Assembly: GCF_001905885.1 (NCBI RefSeq)
Contig: NZ_LIYH01000001.1
Location: 124,001 to 188,000, forward strand
DNA: 64,000 nt
Direction: 5' to 3'
Origin: Streptomyces sp. CB03234
GTDB lineage: Bacteria > Actinomycetota > Actinomycetes > Streptomycetales > Streptomycetaceae
Numbering within the stretch: the first letter of the stretch is position 1; each line of letters begins with the position of its first letter. The notes beneath the pieces are model-generated. The model saw only the letters and a program-made list of their open reading frames with translations. It was not told the DNA's origin and did no database searches. This document shows positions 27,601 to 33,757 of this stretch, in pieces. The translations under genes and the position numbers were made by a program.

Positions 27601-28203
27601 ATGACCCGCCTGATCCTCGCCACCCGCAACGCCGGGAAGATCACCGAACTGCACGCGATCCTCGCCGACGCAGGGCTCGACCACGAACTCGTCGGCGCGG
27701 ACGCCTACCCCGAGATCCCCGACGTCAAGGAGACCGGCGTCACCTTCGCCGAGAACGCCCTCCTCAAGGCCCACGCCCTCGCCCAGGCCACCGGCCTGCC
27801 CGCCATCGCCGACGACTCCGGCCTCTGCGTCGACGTCCTCGGCGGCGCGCCCGGCATCTTCTCGGCGCGCTGGGCGGGCCGGCACGGCGACGACCAGGCG
27901 AACCTGGAGCTGCTCCTCGCCCAGCTCGCCGACATCGCCCCCGGACACCGCGCCGCCCACTTCGCCTGCGCCGCCGCCCTCGCCCTCCCCGACGGCACCG
28001 AACGCGTCGTCGAAGGCCGCCTCCGCGGCACCCTCCGCCACACCCCGTCCGGCACCGGCGGCTTCGGCTACGACCCGATCCTCCAGCCGGACGGCGACAC
28101 CCGCACGTGCGCGGAGCTGACGCCGGCGGAGAAGAACGCCATCAGCCACCGCGGCCAGGCCTTCCGCGCGCTCGTGCCGGTGATCCGGGAGCTGGTCGGC
28201 TGA
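27601..28203 (+). CDS. rdgB: non-canonical purine NTP pyrophosphatase RdgB/HAM1
   Basis: 200 aa. Removes dITP/XTP from the nucleotide pool. Conserved motifs: ILATRNAGKITELHAIL (substrate lysine), DVKETGVTFAENALLKA, IADDSGLCVDVLGGAPGIFSARWAG (metal Asp pair), PSGTGGFGYDPI and NAISHRGQAFRAL. Starts at ATG 27601 with GGGAG just before it. A strong bidirectional hairpin follows. Confidence 0.96.
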   Translation: MTRLILATRNAGKITELHAILADAGLDHELVGADAYPEIPDVKETGVTFAENALLKAHALAQATGLPAIADDSGLCVDVLGGAPGIFSARWAGRHGDDQANLELLLAQLADIAPGHRAAHFACAAALALPDGTERVVEGRLRGTLRHTPSGTGGFGYDPILQPDGDTRTCAELTPAEKNAISHRGQAFRALVPVIRELVG

Positions 28204-28217
28204 CGCCCTCTGTACGA

Positions 28218-28254
28218 CGACGGGCGCGACACCTGATCGGTGTCGCGCCCGTCG
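28218..28254. terminator. bidirectional terminator between rdgB and the tRNA-like gene
   Basis: Perfect 16-bp arms CGACGGGCGCGACACC (28218-28233) and complement (28239-28254) around TGATC. It serves rdgB on the plus strand and the tRNA-like gene on the minus strand, whose 3' end is only 5 bp away. Confidence 0.88.
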
Positions 28255-28258
28255 CGTG

Positions 28259-28334
28259 TGGGCCCGGTGGGACTCGAACCCACGACACACCGGACCTAAA
28301 CCGGCGCCCTCTTGGCCAGCTGGGGTACGGACCC
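28259..28334 (-). tRNA. tRNA-Leu-like gene, anticodon UAG, short (class I) form
   Basis: Read on the minus strand from 28334, GGGTCCG pairs with CGGGCCC as the acceptor stem; GTGGG-TTCGAGT-CCCAC is a good T arm; the anticodon arm GCCGG-TTTAGGT-CCGGT gives anticodon UAG (codon CUA, Leu). The discriminator is A and CCA is not encoded. Odd points: it is only about 76 nt with a 5-nt variable loop, whereas leucine tRNAs are class II with a long variable arm; the D arm starts C10-G25 and has a weak fourth pair. It may be an atypical or decayed tRNA. Confidence 0.7.
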
Positions 28335-28341
28335 GCGATGG

Positions 28342-29193
28342 CTACTGTACTGGGCGCTGGTCGGCGCTTGTGAGTCGAGATCGGTTCGAGAAGGTCCTCG
28401 TCTGACTATGACAGGACGGGCACAGGTATCGAAGATTCTCGCGGCGGTTGTCCCAGCGGTCGCCGTTGATGTGGTCGATCTCCAGGACGAGCCGCTTGCC
28501 CTGCCAGACGTCTCCGGTGCCGCATGCCACGCAGACGCGCGGAACGTCCAGGTCATCGAGCGCTCGGCGCAGCATCGCCGTTTTTGTGCGGCGTGTGCCG
28601 CCGCTGCCACGCACGAGGACCTCCTCCGGGGTCTTGCGCGTAGGGGACCTCTGCCCCGCCTGATGCCCCTGGCCCATGAAGTGGTCCGTCGACAGACCGT
28701 ACTCCGCGATGCTGCGCTGCAACCGGACTCGCGCCGCGCCGCTGTTGCAATGCCCCAGGCTGCGCAGTACGCCCGCCAGGCTGTACGACTTCGCGACTGC
28801 GTCGGCGAGTTGCTCACGTGGGAACAGACCGTCGCCTGAGCGTCTGATGAAGTGTGAGGTGTCGATGCCGTACTGGTCGAGCTTCTTCCTGACATGGCCG
28901 TACGGGCTGTCGCTCGGCGGATAGCCGAGGTACTCGATCACGCCCCGGATGCTGTCGGAGTGGGCCGCAGCCTCTTCGAGCACCGCTTTCGAGTAGGTGC
29001 GTTTCGCCCGCTTGGGCAACGGTTCATCGACAAAGTGCGAGGTGTCTATGCCGTAGTGCTCCAGCCGGTAGTGCAGGTAACGCCGTGCGATGCTGCCGAG
29101 TGGGGCCTCCAGGCGTCGCATCAGGTCGACCATGCTCGAGGAGACGGCGGCTGTACGAACCAATAGGTCGCGCGGGTAGCGTGCCCGGCTCAT
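28342..29193 (-). CDS. HNH endonuclease-like protein with three GIDTSHF-type repeats
   Basis: 283 aa. Three N-terminal units of about 57-61 residues, each ending in the same signature (YGIDTSHF at 47-54 and 108-115, YGLSTDHF at 165-172), look like repeated helix-turn-helix DNA-binding modules. The C-terminal HNH nuclease has CVACGTGDVW, the catalytic IDHINGD at 239-245, then DNRRENLRYLCPSCHSQT. ATG 29193 overlaps the upstream HNH gene's stop by 4 bp, so they are translationally coupled. Its stop is only 7 bp before the 5' end of the tRNA-like gene on the same strand. Likely a homing- or defence-type nuclease; target unknown. Confidence 0.85.
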   Translation of the reverse strand: MSRARYPRDLLVRTAAVSSSMVDLMRRLEAPLGSIARRYLHYRLEHYGIDTSHFVDEPLPKRAKRTYSKAVLEEAAAHSDSIRGVIEYLGYPPSDSPYGHVRKKLDQYGIDTSHFIRRSGDGLFPREQLADAVAKSYSLAGVLRSLGHCNSGAARVRLQRSIAEYGLSTDHFMGQGHQAGQRSPTRKTPEEVLVRGSGGTRRTKTAMLRRALDDLDVPRVCVACGTGDVWQGKRLVLEIDHINGDRWDNRRENLRYLCPSCHSQTRTFSNRSRLTSADQRPVQ

Positions 29194-29819
29194 GTCGTGG
29201 TCCTCCGCCTGCGGCCGCGGTAAGTGTCCGTCACCGCATGGCAGTTCGGGCACAGGAGGCGCAGGTTCTCCGGGCGATTGTCCCACCAGTCGCCGTTGAC
29301 GTGATCGACTTCGAGTCGGAGCGGCTTGTCGTTCCAGACAGGTCCCGTCCCGCACATGGCGCACCTCTCCGGTACGCCGATGCGAAGCAGCTCGCGCCGC
29401 AGCCGAATGCCGGGGGTCCTGCCGTCCTCTCGCGATCGCAGGACCAGAACTGGGCCTTTGGCCGCCGGCGACCGCCGCGGTCGACCCTCCTGGAAATGCG
29501 ACGTGTCGATCCCCAGCGCCGCGATCCGGCGGCTGATGTGTGCATGGTTTCCTCCCACCGGGTTGAGGGCCAGGAGGCACAGCACCTCCTTGATGCTCGT
29601 GGCGGCAGCGACCGCCTCCCTGAGGCGCTCCTCCGTGTGGCGCACCCACCACTGTGCTGCGAAGTGCGACGTGTCGACGCCCGCCTCCGCCATCTTCCGG
29701 CGGAGATAGCGCCTGCTCCCCGGCGTCGGTGTGCCGCCGCACCAATGGACGGCCTCGTCCCAGTTGTCCGTCTCCTGCGCCGCTTCGACGAGCAGCTCCC
29801 GGGTGTATCTGACCGGCAT
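29190..29819 (-). CDS. HNH endonuclease-like protein with two GIDTSHF-type repeats
   Basis: 209 aa paralogue of the following gene, with two repeat units instead of three (AGVDTSHF at 46-53, LGIDTSHF at 102-109) and the same HNH domain: CAMCGTGPVWNDKPLRLEVDHVNGD (HNH His at 173), DNRPENLRLLCPNCH. Both cysteine pairs for structural zinc are present in both copies. A basic RRRRTTT tail ends it. It is the first gene of a two-gene unit whose upstream region has a hairpin (29839-29856) and a 10-bp inverted repeat. The pair looks like a tandem duplication with repeat loss or gain. Confidence 0.85.
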   Translation of the reverse strand: MPVRYTRELLVEAAQETDNWDEAVHWCGGTPTPGSRRYLRRKMAEAGVDTSHFAAQWWVRHTEERLREAVAAATSIKEVLCLLALNPVGGNHAHISRRIAALGIDTSHFQEGRPRRSPAAKGPVLVLRSREDGRTPGIRLRRELLRIGVPERCAMCGTGPVWNDKPLRLEVDHVNGDWWDNRPENLRLLCPNCHAVTDTYRGRRRRTTT

Positions 29820-29873
29820 CCTGTGTTCACTCCGTCCCGGCCGCGCGTTCGCGGCCTCGTACGGAGTAACGAA

Positions 29874-29905
29874 CCGTTTATCGGACGGTCACGTGCGATA
29901 AACGG
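29874..29905. promoter_or_regulatory. 10-bp perfect inverted repeat upstream of the HNH pair
   Basis: CCGTTTATCG (29874-29883) and CGATAAACGG (29896-29905) are separated by 12 bp. It is AT-richer than its surroundings and lies between the HNH pair and the 3' end of the MFS gene, so it could be an operator for the HNH genes or part of the MFS terminator. Confidence 0.55.
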
Positions 29906-29925
29906 AACGCCGCTTGCCTCTTACG

Positions 29926-31407
29926 TCAGAACTTCGGTTCCGGCGCCCCGGAGCGGGCCAGTTCCGCCGCCTCCTCCTTGGTGCAGACCGACGGTGGGGA
30001 GCCCGCGAGGGGCTGACGGGCCGTCTCCTTCATGCAGGCGACCGCGATGACGCCCACCAGGGCCGCCGCCATGGCGTAGTAGGCCGGCATCAGGTTGCTG
30101 CCGGTGAGGCTGATCAGGGCGGTGATGACCAGGGGAGTGGTCCCGCCGAAGAGGGAGGTGGAGAGGTTGTAGCCCACCGACAGCGAGCCGTAGCGCACAT
30201 GGGTGGGGAAGAGCGCCGGGAGGGCCGCCGACATGGTGCCCAGGAGGCAGACCAGCGACAGGCCCAGCATCAGCATGCCCGCCGTGATGGCGAGGACGCC
30301 GCCGAGGCCGATCAGGAGGAACGCCGGCGCCGACAGGACCAGGAAGCCCAGCATGCCCGCCATCAGCAGTGGCTTGCGGCCGAAGCGGTCGCTGAGGCGG
30401 CCCACCTGGTTGATGATCAGCATCAGGAAGGCCATGACCGCGAGCAGGATCAGCAGCCCGTGCGTCGCGCTGTAGCCGAGCTCGTCGGAGAGGTACGTCG
30501 GCATGTACGACAGCAGCATGTAGTCGGTGATGTTGTACGCGCCGACGAGCGCGACGCACAGGATCAGCGTCGGCCAGTACTGCCGGAAGATCTTCGCGAG
30601 GTCGCCCTTCGCCGAGGTCTCCACCGGGTCGGCCGCCTCGGACGCGGACACGCTCTCCGCCTCCAGCTTCTGGAAGGCCGGCGTCTCGTCCAGCTTCAGC
30701 CGCAGGTAGAGCCCGACCAGGCCCAGTGGGCCCGCCACCAGGAACGGGATGCGCCAGCCCCACGCCTCCATGGACGCGTCGCCCAGGGCCGCGGTCAGCA
30801 CCGTCACCAGGCCGGCCGCGCCGACGTACCCGGCCAGCGTGCCGAACTCCAGGAAGCTGCCGAAGAACCCGCGCCGCTTGTCGGGGGCGTACTCGGCGAT
30901 GAACGTCGACGCGCCGCCGTACTCACCGCCCGTCGAGAAGCCCTGCACCAGCCGGAACAGGATCAGCAGCACCGGCGCCCAGAAGCCGATCGACGCGTAC
31001 GAGGGGATCAGCCCCATCGCGAACGTCCCGACCGCCATCATGATCATCGTCAGCGCGAGGACCTTCTTGCGGCCGATCCGGTCGCCCATCGGGCCGAAGA
31101 CCATGCCGCCCAGCGGCCGGATCAGGAAGGCGACGGCGAAGGTCGCGAAGGAGGACAGGAGCTGCGCCGTTTCGTTCCCGGACGGGAAGAAGACATGGCC
31201 GATGGTGACGGCCAGGTAGCTGTAGACGCCGAAGTCGAACCACTCCATGGCGTTGCCGAGGGAGGCCGCCTTCACGGCCCGCTTGACCGCCGCCTGGTCG
31301 GTGACGGTGATGTCGGACCGCCGGAGCTTGGGGTTCTTCCGCTGCTGGATGGTGCGGAACAGGATGCGGTGGCGCCTGATCGCCGCTGGATCGGCCGTGG
31401 CCGCCAT
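29926..31407 (-). CDS. MFS transporter, metabolite:H+ symporter (ProP-like)
   Basis: 493 aa with twelve membrane helices. Family blocks: SLGNAMEWFDFGVYSYLAV, IRPLGGMVFGPMGDRIGRKKVL (loop 2-3 motif), RLVQGFSTGGEYGGASTFIAEYAP and NQVGRLSDRFGRKPLLM (the loop 8-9 repeat of the motif). These are diagnostic of the MHS group that takes up proline/betaine, alpha-ketoglutarate or citrate with protons. Start chosen at ATG 31407, after GAAGGGAACC; an in-frame upstream ATG would add 25 non-conserved residues. Substrate not determined; ProP-like is the closest description. Confidence 0.92.
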   Translation of the reverse strand: MAATADPAAIRRHRILFRTIQQRKNPKLRRSDITVTDQAAVKRAVKAASLGNAMEWFDFGVYSYLAVTIGHVFFPSGNETAQLLSSFATFAVAFLIRPLGGMVFGPMGDRIGRKKVLALTMIMMAVGTFAMGLIPSYASIGFWAPVLLILFRLVQGFSTGGEYGGASTFIAEYAPDKRRGFFGSFLEFGTLAGYVGAAGLVTVLTAALGDASMEAWGWRIPFLVAGPLGLVGLYLRLKLDETPAFQKLEAESVSASEAADPVETSAKGDLAKIFRQYWPTLILCVALVGAYNITDYMLLSYMPTYLSDELGYSATHGLLILLAVMAFLMLIINQVGRLSDRFGRKPLLMAGMLGFLVLSAPAFLLIGLGGVLAITAGMLMLGLSLVCLLGTMSAALPALFPTHVRYGSLSVGYNLSTSLFGGTTPLVITALISLTGSNLMPAYYAMAAALVGVIAVACMKETARQPLAGSPPSVCTKEEAAELARSGAPEPKF

Positions 31408-31528
31408 GAGCAGGGTTCCCTTCCTGGACTTCGGGATCAATCCAAGGGGAACACCTGCTCGGGCGTAGCTTTCGCAAACCAAAGTCCCGGATGAGTGGGA
31501 CTTCCGTCACAGGACCGCAGGGCCTCCG

Positions 31529-31996
31529 TCAGATACCGAGGTCCTTGATGATCTTGGCTACGTGGCCGGTCGCCTTCACGTTGTACAGCGCCCGCTCGAC
31601 CTTGCCGTCCTCGTCCACGACGACCGTCGAGCGGATCACGCCCGTCACGGTCTTCCCGTACAGCTTCTTCTCGCCGAAGGCGCCGTACGCGGCCAGCGTC
31701 TCCTTGGACGGGTCGCCGACCAGCGTGACCTTCAGGTCCTCCTTCTCGCGGAACTTCGCCAGCTTCTCCGGCTTGTCGGGGGAGACGCCGATCACGTCGT
31801 AGCCGGCGCCCGCGAGCACGTCGAGGTTGTCGGTGAAGTCGCACGCCTGCTTGGTGCAGCCGGGCGTCAGCGCGGCCGGGTAGAAGTAGACGATGACCTT
31901 GCGGCCCCGGTAGTCCGCGAGCGACACGTCCTTGCCGTCCGCGTCGGGCAGGGTGAAGGCGGGGGCGGTGTCGCCGGGCTGCAGTCGCTCGCTCAT
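31529..31996 (-). CDS. bcp: thioredoxin-dependent peroxiredoxin Bcp
   Basis: 155 aa. Reduces hydroperoxides. Peroxidatic Cys47 and resolving Cys52 lie in ALTPGCTKQACDF, the atypical 2-Cys arrangement of the BCP/PrxQ group. Other blocks: APAFTLPDADGKDVSLADYRG, VIGVSPDKPEKLAKF and GVIRSTVVVDEDGKV. ATG 31996 is preceded by GGAGAGA on the minus strand. Divergent from the DUF3618 gene. Confidence 0.95.
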   Translation of the reverse strand: MSERLQPGDTAPAFTLPDADGKDVSLADYRGRKVIVYFYPAALTPGCTKQACDFTDNLDVLAGAGYDVIGVSPDKPEKLAKFREKEDLKVTLVGDPSKETLAAYGAFGEKKLYGKTVTGVIRSTVVVDEDGKVERALYNVKATGHVAKIIKDLGI

Positions 31997-32118
31997 GATC
32001 TCTCTCCTGGGCTCGGTCGGATGCGTTCAGAGCCTAATGGGGGTCTGGCACAGTCACCGGGCCGCTGAGCTGACAGACTGTCCACCACGGATTTGGACGG
32101 ACCTACGGAGGCAGCGCG

Positions 32119-32439
32119 GTGCCGGAAGCCAGGACCCCTGCGCAGATCGAGGCGGACATCGTCCGCCGACGCGAGCAGCTCGCCGTCACTCTCGACGAGA
32201 TCGGCGTACGCATGCACCCGAAGACGATCATCGGGGACGCGAAGGCCAAGGTGGCGTCGACGGTCGACCGGACCGCGGGGCGCGCCTTCGTCACCGTGAA
32301 CCGCGTCGTCACCGATGTGAAGGGACAGTTCGTCTCGGAGGACGGCGCCCCACGGCTGGAGCGGGTCGTACCGGCGGCGTTGCTCGTCGTCGGCGTGGTC
32401 GGGCTGCTCGCCGTGACCGCCCGGAAGCGCAAGGGCTGA
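32119..32439 (+). CDS. DUF3618 membrane-associated protein
   Basis: 106 aa starting at GTG 32119. The DUF3618 block is at the N-terminus (EARTPAQIEADIVRRREQLAVTLDEIGVRMHPK), followed by a helical middle and one C-terminal membrane helix (VVPAALLVVGVVGLLAV) with a short basic tail. Members are small actinobacterial single-pass proteins of unknown function. It is followed 55 bp later by the GroES-like gene in the same direction. Confidence 0.85.
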   Translation: MPEARTPAQIEADIVRRREQLAVTLDEIGVRMHPKTIIGDAKAKVASTVDRTAGRAFVTVNRVVTDVKGQFVSEDGAPRLERVVPAALLVVGVVGLLAVTARKRKG

Positions 32440-32494
32440 CCCGGGCCATGACCCTCTGGCGTGCGGGACGCGGCGGGACAGGTAGGTTCGTGGC

Positions 32495-32833
32495 GTGAGC
32501 GAGAACACCCACGACAAGCTGCCCATCCGGATGCTGCACGACCGGGTGCTGGTCCGTACCGACACGCCCGAGGGCGAGAGGCGTTCGGGCGGCGGCATCC
32601 TGATCCCGGCGACCGCCGCCGTCGGCCGCCGGCTCGCCTGGGCCGAGGTGGTCGCGGTCGGTCAGAACGTGCGGACCGTGGAGACCGGTGACCGGGTGCT
32701 GTACGACCCCGAGGACCGCGCCGAGGTAGAGGTGCGGGGCGTGGCGTACGTCCTGATGCGGGAGCGCGACCTGCACGCGGTCGCGGCGGACCGTTTCGGG
32801 GGTTCCGAGGACTCGACCGGGCTGTACCTGTAG
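32495..32833 (+). CDS. GroES/Cpn10-like co-chaperonin fold protein
   Basis: 112 aa from GTG 32495. PIRMLHDRVLVRTDTPEGERRSGGGILIP contains the mobile-loop region; AEVVAVGQNVRTVETGDRVLYDPEDRAEVEVRG is the Cpn10 barrel. It lacks a GroEL partner nearby and has a C-terminal extension beyond the usual end. It is probably a paralogue of GroES conserved at this site in Streptomyces rather than the main co-chaperonin. Confidence 0.82.
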   Translation: MSENTHDKLPIRMLHDRVLVRTDTPEGERRSGGGILIPATAAVGRRLAWAEVVAVGQNVRTVETGDRVLYDPEDRAEVEVRGVAYVLMRERDLHAVAADRFGGSEDSTGLYL

Positions 32834-32848
32834 GAACGCGTACCCGAG

Positions 32849-32878
32849 AAGGCCTGGTGGCGGACGTCACCAGGCCTT
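32849..32878 (+). terminator. terminator after GroES-like gene
   Basis: Arms AAGGCCTGGTG (32849-32859) and CACCAGGCCTT (32868-32878), 8-nt loop, followed by TGCG. It isolates the guanidine riboswitch transcript that begins downstream. Confidence 0.85.
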
Positions 32879-32905
32879 TGCGCATGCCCTTTGCTAGCGT
32901 GGAGG

Positions 32906-32950
32906 GACCCCGACGAGACGCGCCGTACCGGGTCACGCAAAGACGACGCA
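32906..32950 (+). promoter_or_regulatory. guanidine-III riboswitch (mini-pseudoknot, ykkC-III)
   Basis: GACCC (32906-32910) pairs with GGGTC (32930-32934) as P1. The conserved core CGACGAGACGCGCCGTACC and the downstream GCAAAGACGACGC match the guanidine-III aptamer as I know it; GCGCCGT pairs with ACGACGC to form the pseudoknot with one mismatch. It lies 41 bp before an SMR gene of the guanidinium-exporter type, the usual context. The ribosome-binding site CGGAGGT is downstream, so control of translation start or mRNA folding is likely. Confidence 0.86.
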
Positions 32951-32990
32951 CCCCGTTGTTCGTACGTTCTCGCGTCTCGGAGGTGCCGTC

Positions 32991-33311
32991 ATGGCCTGGG
33001 TTCTGTTGATCGTCGCCGGTCTGCTGGAGGTGGGCTGGTCGATCGGGATGAAGTTCACGGACGGCTTCACCCGGCTGTGGCCCAGCCTGCTCACCGGGGT
33101 CGGGATCGTCGCCAGCATGGCCCTGCTGTCGCAGGCCGCGAAGACCCTGCCCATCGGTACCGCGTACGGCGTCTGGGTCGGCATCGGCGCGGCCGGCGCG
33201 GCGGTGGTCGGCATGGTGCTGCTCGGCGAACCGGCGACCGCCGCGCGGATCTTCTTCGTGTGCCTGCTGCTGGTCGCGGTGGTGGGCCTGAAGGCCACGT
33301 CGGGGCACTAG
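32991..33311 (+). CDS. SMR-family guanidinium exporter (Gdx/SugE type)
   Basis: 106 aa with four membrane helices. Glu13 in IVAGLLEVGWSIGMK is the conserved proton/substrate-coupling residue; KFTDGFTRLWPS is the SugE/Gdx-type (not EmrE-type) loop. Gdx proteins export guanidinium in exchange for protons as dual-topology dimers. The guanidine-III aptamer directly upstream supports this substrate over general quaternary amines. A single gene is compatible with a homodimer. Confidence 0.9.
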   Translation: MAWVLLIVAGLLEVGWSIGMKFTDGFTRLWPSLLTGVGIVASMALLSQAAKTLPIGTAYGVWVGIGAAGAAVVGMVLLGEPATAARIFFVCLLLVAVVGLKATSGH

Positions 33312-33344
33312 CCGGGCCGGCGGCGGGGTCAGCGCGGGCCTTGG

Positions 33345-33659
33345 TCAGCGCGGGCCCTGGTCGAGCGGTCGCAGGAAGCGACGTTCGTACCGGCGGATGC
33401 ATCCGGTCCGGCGGGCCAGGTCGATCGCCTCCTGGCACTCGGGGTCATGTGCGCTGTCGGCGCGGTACCGCTCGTATGCCGCGAGGCCGGGGAAGGAGAA
33501 GAGGGCGTACGCGATGTCGCTGTCGCCCTCGCTGGGCAGGAAGTAGCCGTGGTGGGTCCCGCCGAACCGGTTGACGAGGGTGATCCAACGGCGGCCGTAC
33601 TCCTCGAAGTCCTCGATGCGGTCGGGGTCGATCTCGTACTTCAGATGAACGGTGATCAT
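33345..33659 (-). CDS. NIPSNAP-family protein
   Basis: 104 aa dimeric alpha-beta barrel (ferredoxin-like) protein. MITVHLKYEIDPDRIEDFEEYGRRWI opens it, followed by FGGTHHGYFLPSEGDSDIAYALFSFPGLAAYERYR. NIPSNAP proteins have no fixed biochemical role. ATG 33659 gives the conserved start. It sits 99 bp past the stop of, and on the same strand as, the PBP gene. Confidence 0.85.
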   Translation of the reverse strand: MITVHLKYEIDPDRIEDFEEYGRRWITLVNRFGGTHHGYFLPSEGDSDIAYALFSFPGLAAYERYRADSAHDPECQEAIDLARRTGCIRRYERRFLRPLDQGPR

Positions 33660-33757
33660 GCGACGACATGATGCCTGACTGGCTGCCGGCGGCGAGCGGG
33701 GGAGCGGCCGCGCCCGCTTGCCGCCCCGCTGCCTACCGCCCCCCGGCCCTCGCGGGC

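Noticed and set aside
28259..29819. tRNA-associated integrative element
   Set aside because: Elements normally insert at the tRNA 3' end, here the rdgB side, which is core DNA with a terminator; the HNH genes are at the 5' end and no integrase or duplicated 3' end is visible.
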